Assembly: GCF_004134865.1 (NCBI RefSeq)
Contig: NZ_SDPO01000004.1
Span: forward strand, 1 to 64,000
Origin: Agromyces fucosus
GTDB lineage: Bacteria > Actinomycetota > Actinomycetes > Actinomycetales > Microbacteriaceae
Length of the DNA stretch: 64,000 nucleotides
Direction: 5' to 3'
Part shown: positions 32,282 to 40,769 of the stretch, in pieces
Position numbering within the stretch: position 1 is the first letter of the stretch
Layout of the letters: the number at the start of each line of letters is the position of its first letter
Made by a program: the position numbers and the translations under genes
The notes under the pieces: generated by a model
Databases searched by the model: none
Seen by the model: only the letters and a program-made list of their open reading frames with translations
What the model was told of the DNA's origin: nothing

Positions 32282-32381
32282 CCGCACGCACGCGAGACGG
32301 ATACAGTTTCGAATGTCTGGAAGACAGTCGACCAGACACCACCGACATCCGGCCTCGCGGCCGCTACGAGGGGCGGAGACG

Positions 32382-33071
32382 TTGAGCACCGACATCGACG
32401 ACGTGCAGGCAGCAGGCAGGCCTCGCCGCCGCAAGAGTCTGAGCGCGAAGCAGATCGCCATCCTCGAGATGATCCAGCGCTCGGTGTCGAGCCGCGGCTA
32501 CCCGCCGAGCATGCGCGAGATCGGCGACGCCGTCGGGCTCTCCTCGTTGTCGAGCGTGACCCACCAGCTGAACCAGCTCGAGCTCGCCGGTTACCTCCGA
32601 CGCGATCCCAACCGCCCTCGCGCGCTCGAGGTGCTCATCGAGCTGCCCGGCGTGACCGATCGGCCTGCCACGCAGTCCGACCCCACGCCGGTGGGCGATG
32701 CGGCGATGGTGCCGCTCGTCGGGCGCATCGCCGCCGGTGTCCCCATCACCGCCGAGCAGCAGGTCGACGAGGTCTTCCCCCTCCCCCGGCAGTTGGTCGG
32801 CAAGGGCGAGCTCTTCATGCTGAAGGTCGTCGGCGACTCCATGATCGACGCCGCGATCTGCGACGGCGACTGGGTCGTCGTGCGGTCGCAGCGCACCGCC
32901 GAGAACGGCGAGATCGTCGCCGCGATGCTCGACGGCGAGGCCACCGTCAAGGTGTTCCGCCAGCGCGACGGGCACACCTGGCTGCTCCCCCGCAACAGTG
33001 CGTTCGAGCCGATCGTCGGTGACCACGCAGAGGTGCTCGGCAAGATCGTCGCGGTGCTGCGCTCGGTCTGA
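32382..33071 (+). CDS. lexA: SOS repressor LexA
   Basis: LexA represses SOS genes and self-cleaves when stimulated by RecA. The N-terminal winged helix ([38 protein letters not shown]) is followed by the Ala-Gly cleavage site in GRIAAGVP, the catalytic Ser in VVGDSMIDA, and the catalytic Lys in [10 protein letters not shown] choose TTG 32382 (229 residues). An ATG at 32313 would add 23 residues rich in codons rare in this genome (AGA, TCT, CTA), without family similarity. Confidence 0.93.
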   Translation: MSTDIDDVQAAGRPRRRKSLSAKQIAILEMIQRSVSSRGYPPSMREIGDAVGLSSLSSVTHQLNQLELAGYLRRDPNRPRALEVLIELPGVTDRPATQSDPTPVGDAAMVPLVGRIAAGVPITAEQQVDEVFPLPRQLVGKGELFMLKVVGDSMIDAAICDGDWVVVRSQRTAENGEIVAAMLDGEATVKVFRQRDGHTWLLPRNSAFEPIVGDHAEVLGKIVAVLRSV

Positions 33072-33092
33072 CAACCGAGCGGATGACTCCCG

Positions 33093-33860
33093 CTATGCGG
33101 CGGAACGGATGCCGACCGGCACGGGTTCCGGCGTCACCGGCGCGAGTTCGCGCAGCCACCCGAGCACGGCGTCCATGAACCCGGCGTGATCGTCGCGGAA
33201 CACGGTGTGCCCGGTGCCCTGCACCGTCTCGACCGTCATGCCCTGATGACGCAGCTGGCGGGCGACCTTCGCCGTGATGAGCAGGCTCTTCTCGGCGAGC
33301 ACGACGAGCGTCGGCGCCACGAGCCGGGCCGGCGGCACGAGCGGCCGGGTGTCGGTGAAGCCGAGGATCGTGCGCTTGTCCCAGTCGCGCAGCGTCGCGA
33401 GTTCGATGTCGACGTCGACCGCGCTCCACTTCGGGTTCATCCGCACGAGTGCCGACCGCTTGGGCCGCGGCGCGACGGCGAAGAAGGCCTTGAAGGCCCA
33501 GCCCTTCACGCCCTTCGGGAACGAGAAGGCCGGATCGATGTAGATCGCCGCTCGCGGAGCGAGCCGGTCGGCCACGAGGCTCGCGACGAGCCCGCCGAGC
33601 GAGTGGCCCATGACGATGTCGGGCGGACCGTCGAGGAGCGGCTCGAGCGTCTCGACGACGTCGCCGGCCCAACCGGCGGGCGAGTAGTGCACCGCCCGCG
33701 GGCTGCGGCCGTGGCCGGCGAGGTCGACCGCGAGCACGCGGAATCCCTGCGCTTCGAGCTCCGCGGTGACGCGATGCCAGGCGCGCGAGTCCGACATGAT
33801 GCCGTGGATGAGGATCGCGGTGCGCGCACCCCCGCCGGATTCGTGGACCGCGAGTTGCAT
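33093..33860 (-). CDS. Alpha/beta hydrolase
   Basis: This 255-residue hydrolase starts at ATG 33860 (MQLAVHESGGG). The oxyanion HG motif is in AILIHGIMSDSRAW (~residue 25), and the nucleophile elbow is GHSLGG (~residue 95). A late histidine in GTGHTVFRDDHAGF (~residue 225) completes the triad. The substrate is unknown. It converges with lexA and lies beyond the two hairpins that follow metE. An upstream ATG at 33890 would add 10 residues without family similarity. Confidence 0.85.
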   Translation of the reverse strand: MQLAVHESGGGARTAILIHGIMSDSRAWHRVTAELEAQGFRVLAVDLAGHGRSPRAVHYSPAGWAGDVVETLEPLLDGPPDIVMGHSLGGLVASLVADRLAPRAAIYIDPAFSFPKGVKGWAFKAFFAVAPRPKRSALVRMNPKWSAVDVDIELATLRDWDKRTILGFTDTRPLVPPARLVAPTLVVLAEKSLLITAKVARQLRHQGMTVETVQGTGHTVFRDDHAGFMDAVLGWLRELAPVTPEPVPVGIRSAA

Positions 33861-33906
33861 GCCTCGACGGTACGCGTCGCTCCTGTGCATCACCCCGGCA
33901 TGAGCC

Positions 33907-33978
33907 GAGCGGATGCCGCGAGCCGCGACATCCGCTCGGATCGTGGAGCGGATGCCGCGAGCCGCGACATCCGCTCGG
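33907..33978. repeat. Two identical 33-bp stem-loops in tandem after metE
   Basis: Units 33907-33939 and 33946-33978 are identical over 33 bp and spaced by 6 bp. Each unit is a hairpin with a 9-bp perfect stem, GAGCGGATG and CATCCGCTC, around a 13-nt G/C-rich loop. They begin just past the metE stop codon (33985) and lie upstream of the hydrolase gene on the same strand. They probably act as a double terminator or mRNA-end stabiliser for metF-metE; recent tandem duplication explains the identity. Confidence 0.85.
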
Positions 33979-33984
33979 TTCGTG

Positions 33985-36336
33985 CTAGCCGGCGAGCACC
34001 GGAGCGGCGAGCTCGGCGCGCACCGCGACCGTCGCCTCGACGATGTGCCGCAGCGACTCGACGGTCTCGTCGTACCCGCGGGTCTTCAGGCCGCAGTCGG
34101 GGTTGACCCAGAGCCGGTTCGCCGGGATCGCGCCCGCGGCACGCTCGAGGAGCGCCTGCACCTCGGCGACGCCGGGCACGCGCGGCGAGTGGATGTCGTA
34201 CACGCCCGGGCCGATGCCGTGGTCGAAGCCGCTCGACTCGAGGTCGTCGACGACCTCCATGCGGCTGCGTGCCGCCTCGATCGATGTGACGTCGGCGTCG
34301 AGGTTCTTGATCGCGTCGATGACGACGCCGAACTCCGAGTAGCAGAGGTGGGTGTGCACCTGTGTGCCGGGTACGGCGCCGCCGGTCGCGAGGCGGAACG
34401 AGCCGACCGACCAGTCGAGGTAGGCGGGCTGATCGGCGAGCTTCAGCGGCAGCAGCTCGCGAAGGGCGGGCTCGTCGACCTGGATGATGCGGATGCCCGC
34501 GGTCTCGAGGTCGGTGATCTCGTCGCGGAGCGCGAGCGCCACCTGGCGCGCGGTGTCGCCGAGCGGCTGGTCGTCGCGCACGAACGACCAGGCGAGGATC
34601 GTCACCGGGCCGGTGAGCATGCCCTTCATCGGCAGCTCGGTCAGCGATTGGGCGTAGCTCGACCACTCGACCGTCATCGGCGCGGGCCGTGAGACGTCGC
34701 CCCAGAGGATCGACGGTCGCGTGCAGCGGGAGCCGTACGACTGGACCCAGCCGTGCTTCGTGACCGCGAAGCCGTCGAGCAGCTCGGCGAAGTACTGCAC
34801 CATGTCGTTGCGCTCGGGCTCGCCGTGCACGAGCACGTCGAGGCCCAGCTCCTCCTGGAGCCGCACGACGCGCTCGATCTCGGCGCGCATGAGCGCCGTG
34901 TAGTCGGCAGCCGACAGATCGCCCCTCACGAGCCGGGCGCGCGCCCGGCGGATCTCGGCCGTCTGCGGGAAGGACCCGATCGTGGTGGTCGGCAGCTCGG
35001 GCAGCCCCAGCGACTCCTGCGCCGCGACGCGCTCGTCGTAGCTCACGCGGGCGAAGTCCTGCTCGGCGAGGCCCGCGAGACGGTCGCGCACCGACGGCTC
35101 GCGCACGCCGGGTGCGGCGTCGCGGTCGGCGAGAGCTGCGGATGCCGCGGCGAGCTCGCCCTCGATCGCGTCGCGTCCCTCGACGAGACCGCGACCGAGC
35201 ACGGCCACCTGGCCGACCTTCTGGTCGGCGAACGCGAGCCACGAGACGAGTCGGGCGTCGAGTTCGTCTTCATCGGCGACGTCGTGCGGCACGTGCAGGA
35301 GCGACGTCGAGGTCGAGACGGACACGGCCGCGGAGAGGTGCTGCACGGCCGCGACCCGATCGAAGGCTGCGGCGAGGTCGCCGCGCCAGATGTTGTGGCC
35401 GTCGATGACGCCGGCGACGAGGGTCTTCGCCGCGAGCGACTCGGCCGTGACGGGGTCGAGGCCCTCGGGCAGCGAGCCGCGCACGAGGTCGAGGCCGATC
35501 GCCTCGACCGGGGTCGCAGCGAGCGCGGGCAGGGCGTCATCGAGCGAGCCGTACGGTGCCGCGACGAAGATCGACGGGCGGGCATCGAGTGCGCCGAGCG
35601 CGTCGTAGGCGATGCCGACGGACTCGATCACCCGAGCGCGATCGACATCGATGCTCTCGCTCACGAGAGCGGGCTCGTCGAGTTGCACCCACTCCGCACC
35701 GGCGGCGGCGAGCTGCTCGAGCAGCGCTGCGTAGACGGGCACGAGATCGGCGAGGCGGTAGATCGGTGCGAAGCCGGCCGGGGCGCCGTCGGCTGCCTTC
35801 GCGAGGAGCAGGAAGGTCGCGGGACCGACGATCACGGGCCGAGTCGTGAACCCGGCCGCCTTCGCCTCGGCGAACTCGGCGAGGATGCGCTCGGCGTGCA
35901 GCGAGAACACGGTGTCGGGGCCGATCTCGGGCACGAGGTAGTGGTAGTTCGAGTCGAACCACTTCGTCATCTCGAGCGGGGCGTCGTCGCCGACACCGCG
36001 GGCGATCGTGAAGTAGGCGGCGAGGTCGAGTCGCCCTTGCTCGTCCGCCAGGGCGGCGAAGCGCGCCGGTACCGCGCCGACGGCGACAGCGGCGTCGAGC
36101 ACCTGGTCGTAGAACGAGAACGTCTCGGGGATCGCAGAGCCGGTGCGGGCGAGGCCCAGGGCGGCCAGGCGCTCCCGGGTCGCCGCGCGCAGTTCGGCGG
36201 CCTGGTTCTCGAGTTCCTCGGCGGTGATCGAGCCGGCCCAGAACGCCTCGACGGCCCGCTTGAGCTCGCGGCGGCGACCGATTCGGGGGTAGCCCAGGAT
36301 GGTCGCGTCGGGGAAGGCGGGTGCGGGGGTGGTCAT
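33985..36336 (-). CDS. metE: Cobalamin-independent methionine synthase
   Basis: It transfers a methyl group from methyltetrahydropteroyl-triglutamate to homocysteine without B12. The 783-residue protein shows the N-terminal domain (LGYPRIGRRRELKRAVE) and the catalytic C-terminal barrel (TTIGSFPQTAEIRRARA). The zinc ligands His and Cys are in VHTHLCYSEFG, with the last Cys in NPDCGLKTRGY. It overlaps the stop of metF (ATGA), so methyl-THF is produced and used by one operon. No B12 riboswitch was recognised. Confidence 0.96.
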   Translation of the reverse strand: MTTPAPAFPDATILGYPRIGRRRELKRAVEAFWAGSITAEELENQAAELRAATRERLAALGLARTGSAIPETFSFYDQVLDAAVAVGAVPARFAALADEQGRLDLAAYFTIARGVGDDAPLEMTKWFDSNYHYLVPEIGPDTVFSLHAERILAEFAEAKAAGFTTRPVIVGPATFLLLAKAADGAPAGFAPIYRLADLVPVYAALLEQLAAAGAEWVQLDEPALVSESIDVDRARVIESVGIAYDALGALDARPSIFVAAPYGSLDDALPALAATPVEAIGLDLVRGSLPEGLDPVTAESLAAKTLVAGVIDGHNIWRGDLAAAFDRVAAVQHLSAAVSVSTSTSLLHVPHDVADEDELDARLVSWLAFADQKVGQVAVLGRGLVEGRDAIEGELAAASAALADRDAAPGVREPSVRDRLAGLAEQDFARVSYDERVAAQESLGLPELPTTTIGSFPQTAEIRRARARLVRGDLSAADYTALMRAEIERVVRLQEELGLDVLVHGEPERNDMVQYFAELLDGFAVTKHGWVQSYGSRCTRPSILWGDVSRPAPMTVEWSSYAQSLTELPMKGMLTGPVTILAWSFVRDDQPLGDTARQVALALRDEITDLETAGIRIIQVDEPALRELLPLKLADQPAYLDWSVGSFRLATGGAVPGTQVHTHLCYSEFGVVIDAIKNLDADVTSIEAARSRMEVVDDLESSGFDHGIGPGVYDIHSPRVPGVAEVQALLERAAGAIPANRLWVNPDCGLKTRGYDETVESLRHIVEATVAVRAELAAPVLAG

Positions 36337-37376
36337 CGTGCGGTGTTCCTCTCATCGGCGAACCGGTCGGTTCGAAGTCCGAGCCGGTCGACGACGTCGA
36401 GCACGGCTTCATGGCGGTTGAAGGTGTAGAGATGCAGGCCGGGTGCACCGCCCGCGATCACCTCGGCGGCGAGCCGGGTGGCGAAGGCGATGCCGAGCTC
36501 CGTCTGCCCGGCGGCATCCGGTTCGATCTCGAGGTCGATGGAGAGCGATGCGGGCGGTTCGACGCCCGTCAGCTCCGTCAGCCGTGCGAGTCTCGACGGG
36601 GTCGTCACCGGCATGATGCCCGGAAGGATCGGGATCGTGACGCCGCCCGCTCGAGCGCGCTCGACGAAGCCCAAGTAGTCGTCGGCCCTCCAGAAGAGCT
36701 GCGTGATCGCGAGGTTGGCGCCGGCGATCTCCTTCGCGAGGAGCGTGTCGACGTCGTGCCCGAGGTTCCGCGACCGCGGATGTCCCGTCGGGAACGCCGC
36801 GACCGCGACGCGCTCGGGCCGAGGCCGGGCCCTGATGCGCGAGGCGCCGGGGTTACCGGGAACCCCGACCTGCGCGAACGGCTCCCGCTCCTCCTGCACC
36901 CGATGGATGAGCTGGACGAGTTCTGCTGCGCTGCCGAGGTCGCCGATGCCCGCATCGGGGTCGGCATCAGCGGGTGGGTCGCCGCGCAGGGCCAGGAAGC
37001 TCGTGATGCCGGCGTCGAGGAACTCGCGTACGAGGCGGTTGGCCTCGAGGTGCGAGGAGCCCACGCAGGTCAGGTGGGCCATCGGCTCGACATGGGTGTG
37101 CTCGAGCATGTAGCGGAGCACCGTCAGGGATCGGGCACGCGAGCTTCCCCCGGCGCCGAACGTGACCGAGATGAATGCGGGGTCGACCTCGGCGAGCCGG
37201 TCGATCGTGCGGCCGAGGGCGAGCGCCGCCGCATCGGTGCGCGGCGGAAAGAGTTCGAAGGAGACCGGCAGTCGGGGCGTACAGTCTGCGCCCGATGCGT
37301 CGGTTGCGGTCGATGCAACGGCGCGTGCCCGCGGCGAGCTCCCACGGGAAGAGCCGTCGGTTGCGGTCGATGCCAT
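36333..37376 (-). CDS. metF: Methylenetetrahydrofolate reductase
   Basis: This flavin-dependent TIM-barrel enzyme makes 5-methyl-THF for MetE. The core starts at LPVSFELFPPRTD and includes ISVTFGAGGSSR, TCVGSSHLEANRL, FLALRGDPP and AITQLFWRADDYLGF. The start is ATG 37376 (347 residues). Between the start and the core lies a ~30-residue Ser/Thr/Ala-rich extension that contains ASTATD twice, 19 residues apart, from a 19-bp exact DNA repeat. It is the first gene of metF-metE, with its own promoter and an operator-like palindrome. Confidence 0.93.
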   Translation of the reverse strand: MASTATDGSSRGSSPRARAVASTATDASGADCTPRLPVSFELFPPRTDAAALALGRTIDRLAEVDPAFISVTFGAGGSSRARSLTVLRYMLEHTHVEPMAHLTCVGSSHLEANRLVREFLDAGITSFLALRGDPPADADPDAGIGDLGSAAELVQLIHRVQEEREPFAQVGVPGNPGASRIRARPRPERVAVAAFPTGHPRSRNLGHDVDTLLAKEIAGANLAITQLFWRADDYLGFVERARAGGVTIPILPGIMPVTTPSRLARLTELTGVEPPASLSIDLEIEPDAAGQTELGIAFATRLAAEVIAGGAPGLHLYTFNRHEAVLDVVDRLGLRTDRFADERNTAR

Positions 37377-37525
37377 GGTGCTCCTGCGTGGCGAGCGGCA
37401 ACGGGAAGAACACGGCAGGCCGCGTTCCCCCGGCCGGAACGGCGGGTGGATGTCGCGGGCGGGTGCCGGGCTCGGCGGTCGCTCCAAGTGACCTGCTTCG
37501 GCCGGTCACTGATCGATCAGGAGCG

Positions 37526-37554
37526 ACGATACGCGGGGGTGCACGGTGATGTCA
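37526..37554 (-). promoter_or_regulatory. Probable metF promoter
   Basis: On the minus strand TGACAT (37549-37554) and TATCGT (37526-37531) are separated by 17 nt, a good sigma-70-type match. This predicts a leader of about 140 nt before the metF ATG. The leader can form GTGACC-N10-GGTCAC and several GC-rich stems. Confidence 0.55.
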
Positions 37555-37556
37555 CG

Positions 37557-37571
37557 ACTGTGACGCACAGT
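37557..37571. promoter_or_regulatory. Palindromic operator candidate upstream of metF
   Basis: ACTGTGACGCACAGT is a perfect 6-bp inverted repeat with a 3-bp spacer, lying 2 bp upstream of the proposed metF -35 element. Position and symmetry suggest binding of a dimeric regulator of methionine genes; the protein is unknown. Confidence 0.45.
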
Positions 37572-37584
37572 GACGCGAGAAGGG

Positions 37585-39114
37585 TCAGCGACCTGCGGAG
37601 GTCGCCGAGAACTCCTCGAGCTGGCCGGCCAGCTCGGGTGACGCGAGCGCTCGCACGCGGGTGCCGTCCTCGTCGTACTCGATCGAGAGCACGCGACCGG
37701 TCTCGTGCAGCGTCGACACGACGTCGCCGCGGTCGTACGGCACGAGCAGGTCGATCTCGACGGCCGGGTCGGGCATCATGCGCGCGATGGCCTCGAGCAC
37801 CTCGGGGATGCCCTCGCCGGTGCGAGCAGAGGCGAAGATCGCGCCCGGCTCGAGCCCGCGCAGCACGAGGCGGTCTTCGGGCGTCACGAGGTCGGCCTTG
37901 TTGAAGACGATGAGCTCGGGGATGTCGCGTGCGCCGACCTCGCCGATGACGTCGCGCACCGTGGCGATCTGCCCGGCGGGGTCGGGGTGGGCGGCGTCGA
38001 CGACGTGCACGATGAGGTCGGAGTCGCCGACCTCCTCGAGCGTCGAGCGGAACGCCTCGACGAGCTGGTGCGGGAGGTTGCGGACGAAGCCGACGGTGTC
38101 GGCGATCGTGTAGACGCGGCCGTCGGCCGTGGTGTTGCGTCGCACGGTCGCATCGAGCGTGGCGAACAGCGCGTTCTCGACGAGCACCCCGGCGCCGGTG
38201 ACGCGGTTCAGGATGCTCGACTTGCCCGCGTTCGTGTAACCCGCGATCGCGACCGACGGCACGGCGTTTCGCTTGCGGTTGGCCCGCTTGGCCTCCCGGG
38301 CCGGCTTCATGTTCGCGATCTGCTTGCGGAGCTTCGCCATGCGCGAGTGGATGCGGCGGCGGTCGAGCTCGATCTTCGTCTCACCGGGGCCGCGGGAACC
38401 CATGCCCGCCCCGGCCCCGCCGACCTGGCCACCGGCCTGGCGGGACATCGACTCGCCCCAGCCGCGCAGTCGCGGCAGCAGGTACTCGAGCTGTGCGAGC
38501 TCGACCTGGGCCTTGCCTTCACGGCTCTTCGCATGCTGGCTGAAGATGTCGAGGATGACGGCCGTGCGGTCGATGACCTTGACCTTGATGGCGTCTTCGA
38601 GGGCACGCCGCTGGCTCGGCGCGAGCTCGGTGTCGGCCACGACCGTGTCGGCGCCGAGCGAGGCGACGATGTGCCGCAGCTCGTCGACCTTGCCGCGGCC
38701 GAGGTAGGTGCTGGGGTCGGGGTGCGGGCGGCGCTGCAGCACGCCGTCGAGCACGCGCGCGCCCGCGGTCTCGGCGAGGGCGGCGAGCTCTCGCATGGAG
38801 TTCTCGGCCTCGTCTTGCGAGCCCTGCGAGTACACGCCGATGAGCACGACGTTCTCGAGACGCAGCTGCCGATACTCGACCTCGGTGACGTCTTCGAGTT
38901 CGGTGGAGAGTCCTCCGACGCGGCGCAGACCGGCCCGTGCCTCGCGGTCGTACTGCTCGCCGTCGGTGTCGGAGCCGAACAGGTCGACCGAGTCGGGCGA
39001 CATGAGCGCCTCGGCGGAATCGGACCCGAAGCGGGTCACGCCGGCTTTGGTCTCTGCACCCTTGAGCACCCGCTCGACGGCGTCGTCTGCGGAGTTCTGT
39101 TCGGCGTCATTCAT
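37585..39114 (-). CDS. hflX: Ribosome-associated GTPase HflX
   Basis: HflX is a GTPase that splits or rescues stalled 70S ribosomes. The 509-residue protein has the N-terminal HflX domain (GRGKVDELRHIV, ~residue 155), the glycine-rich linker GGQVGGAGAGMGSRGPGE, and the G domain. The G domain carries G1 AGYTNAGKSS (~residue 305), G3 DTVGF and G4 NKAD. The first ~60 residues are a variable acidic extension. The start is ATG 39114. It is divergent from the methyltransferase gene 42 bp away. Confidence 0.95.
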   Translation of the reverse strand: MNDAEQNSADDAVERVLKGAETKAGVTRFGSDSAEALMSPDSVDLFGSDTDGEQYDREARAGLRRVGGLSTELEDVTEVEYRQLRLENVVLIGVYSQGSQDEAENSMRELAALAETAGARVLDGVLQRRPHPDPSTYLGRGKVDELRHIVASLGADTVVADTELAPSQRRALEDAIKVKVIDRTAVILDIFSQHAKSREGKAQVELAQLEYLLPRLRGWGESMSRQAGGQVGGAGAGMGSRGPGETKIELDRRRIHSRMAKLRKQIANMKPAREAKRANRKRNAVPSVAIAGYTNAGKSSILNRVTGAGVLVENALFATLDATVRRNTTADGRVYTIADTVGFVRNLPHQLVEAFRSTLEEVGDSDLIVHVVDAAHPDPAGQIATVRDVIGEVGARDIPELIVFNKADLVTPEDRLVLRGLEPGAIFASARTGEGIPEVLEAIARMMPDPAVEIDLLVPYDRGDVVSTLHETGRVLSIEYDEDGTRVRALASPELAGQLEEFSATSAGR

Positions 39115-39156
39115 CGCGTTAACCCTAGTTCCCATCGCTGCGATAGGTTCCCCTGT

Positions 39157-39771
39157 ATGGCCTCCGACCATTACTTCTCCTCTCGTCCGGGCGGCGAGGC
39201 CACTCTCCGCACCATTTCCGTGACGCTCGCCGGGCGCGAGCTGTCGCTCTCGACCTCGGGCGGCGTCTTCAGTCCCGAGCACCTCGACACCGGCACGCGC
39301 ATCCTGCTCGACCGCGCGCCCGCACCGCCGGCGAGCGGTGACCTGCTCGACCTCGGCTGCGGTTGGGGACCGATCGCGATCTCACTCGCGCTCCGATCAC
39401 CGGATGCCACGGTGTGGGCCGTCGACGTGAACGAACGCGCCCTCGACCTCGTGCGGCGCAACACCGCACGCCTCGGCATCACCAATGTCAACGCGGTGCT
39501 GCCTGACGATGTTCCCGCCGACGTCCGTTTCGCCGGCATCTGGTCGAACCCGCCGATCCGGGTGGGCAAGGCCGAGCTGCACGCCATGCTCGAGCACTGG
39601 CTTCCCCGCCTCGAAGACGACGCGAGCGCGTGGCTCGTCGTCGCGAAGCACCTCGGCGCCGAGTCGCTGCAGAAGTGGATCGGCGACGAGCTCGGGCTCG
39701 ACATCGACCGGGCGGCGCAGGACAAGGGCTTCCGGGTGCTCGAGGTGAGCGCCGCGGCATCCGCTCGCTGA
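39157..39771 (+). CDS. Class I SAM methyltransferase, RsmC-like
   Basis: This 204-residue methyltransferase has motif I LLDLGCGWGPIAISLAL (~residue 65), an acidic motif II (VWAVDVNERAL) and the NPP(I/F)R motif in IWSNPPIRVGKAELH. These are typical of guanine-N2 methyltransferases such as RsmC (16S G1207). It begins SDHYFSSRPGGEA, a common start for this actinobacterial family. It lacks the duplicated N-terminal domain of enterobacterial RsmC. It converges with dapF. Confidence 0.88.
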   Translation: MASDHYFSSRPGGEATLRTISVTLAGRELSLSTSGGVFSPEHLDTGTRILLDRAPAPPASGDLLDLGCGWGPIAISLALRSPDATVWAVDVNERALDLVRRNTARLGITNVNAVLPDDVPADVRFAGIWSNPPIRVGKAELHAMLEHWLPRLEDDASAWLVVAKHLGAESLQKWIGDELGLDIDRAAQDKGFRVLEVSAAASAR

Positions 39772-39818
39772 CGGCGGGTGCTCGTCGAACGCGCTGCCCG
39801 ACCTACCGGGCTGGTGAC

Positions 39819-40700
39819 TCAGGCCAGGCTGAGGACGCCGTCGAAGACGAGTTCCGCCGGGCCCGAGAGTGCCGCGTGCTCCCCGTCGGCCGCGTGGAAC
39901 ATGCGCACGCCGAGCACCCCGCCCGGCACCTGCACGCGCCAACGGTCAGGAGCGGCCGCTCCGGCCCAGTACCGCACCGCGAGGGCGGATGCCACCGCGC
40001 CGGTGCCGCATGAGAGGGTCTCGCCCGAGCCGCGCTCGTGCACGCGCATGCGGATGCGGCCGACGCCGTCTTCGACGAGGGGCTCGGCGGGTACGACGAA
40101 CTCGATGTTGGCGCCCGTCTCGGGCTCGGGGTCGATGACCGGCTGGTAGGCGAGATCGAGTCCGTCGAGTTCGTCGTCATCGGCGAGGGCGACGACGACG
40201 TGCGGATTGCCGACGTCGATGCCGAGGCCCGGCCGGGCGACGGGCAGGCTCTTGCCGCGCACGAGCGGCTCGCCGCCGTCGAGGCGCCAGACGCCGAGAT
40301 CGGCTTCGAACCCCGCGACCGTGCGGCGCACGGTGCGAACGCCGGCGCGGGTGCCGATCGCGATCGAGTCGTCGACACCGAGGTCGGTGAGACCCTGATC
40401 GATCAGGTAGCTCGTGAAGACGCGGATGCCGTTGCCGCACATCTCGGAGACGGTGCCGTCGGCATTCCAGTAGTCCATGAACCACACGGCCTGCGGGTCT
40501 TCGGCGAGCGACGCGGCGCCCGCGTCGAGGTTCGCCGAGCGCACGGCGCGGATGACGCCGTCGGCGCCGACGCCGAACCGCCGGTCGCAGACCGCTGCGA
40601 TCTGGGTGGGGGTGAGTTCCGACTCGCCCTCGGGGTCGCTGAAGAGCACGAAGTCGTTACCGGTGCCCTGGCCCTTGGTGAACCGCAGATCGAATGCCAT
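39819..40700 (-). CDS. dapF: Diaminopimelate epimerase
   Basis: It interconverts LL- and meso-diaminopimelate for peptidoglycan and lysine. The 293-residue protein has the two catalytic cysteines in [11 protein letters not shown] (~residue 90) and [13 protein letters not shown] (~residue 230), plus the [14 protein letters not shown] terminus. It follows miaA after 63 nt. Its first codons lie inside a 19-bp sequence duplicated at the end of miaA. Confidence 0.96.
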   Translation of the reverse strand: MAFDLRFTKGQGTGNDFVLFSDPEGESELTPTQIAAVCDRRFGVGADGVIRAVRSANLDAGAASLAEDPQAVWFMDYWNADGTVSEMCGNGIRVFTSYLIDQGLTDLGVDDSIAIGTRAGVRTVRRTVAGFEADLGVWRLDGGEPLVRGKSLPVARPGLGIDVGNPHVVVALADDDELDGLDLAYQPVIDPEPETGANIEFVVPAEPLVEDGVGRIRMRVHERGSGETLSCGTGAVASALAVRYWAGAAAPDRWRVQVPGGVLGVRMFHAADGEHAALSGPAELVFDGVLSLA

Positions 40701-40769
40701 CCGATCAGTCTATGGCTGCGATCCGGGGCGCCCTCGGCCAGCCCGCAACGGAATGCCATCCGATCAGTC
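40692..40769. repeat. Imperfect duplication of the miaA 3' end / dapF 5' end
   Basis: GAATGCCATCCGATCAGTC occurs at 40692-40710 and again at 40751-40769. Beyond the 19-bp exact match both copies continue with related sequence on the miaA side. On the minus strand one copy encodes the true miaA end (RIVAVD-stop) and the other, untranslated, copy reads RIAAID-stop in the same phase. A duplication of the miaA stop region with later drift explains this. Confidence 0.75.

Noticed and set aside
32313-32381. ATG at 32313 as the lexA start
   Set aside because: The added 23 residues use AGA, TCT, GGA and CTA codons that are rare in neighbouring genes and lie outside the LexA family alignment. TTG 32382 fits better, although its ribosome-binding site is only moderate.
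36967-37509. 180-codon frame overlapping the metF start, considered as a leader peptide
   Set aside because: It overlaps metF in another frame for most of its length and has no methionine or cysteine runs that would suggest attenuation.
37377-37530. SAM riboswitch in the metF leader
   Set aside because: I could not recognise the conserved SAM-I or SAM-IV core. The region is structured but not assignable by eye, so it is reported only as a finding to test.
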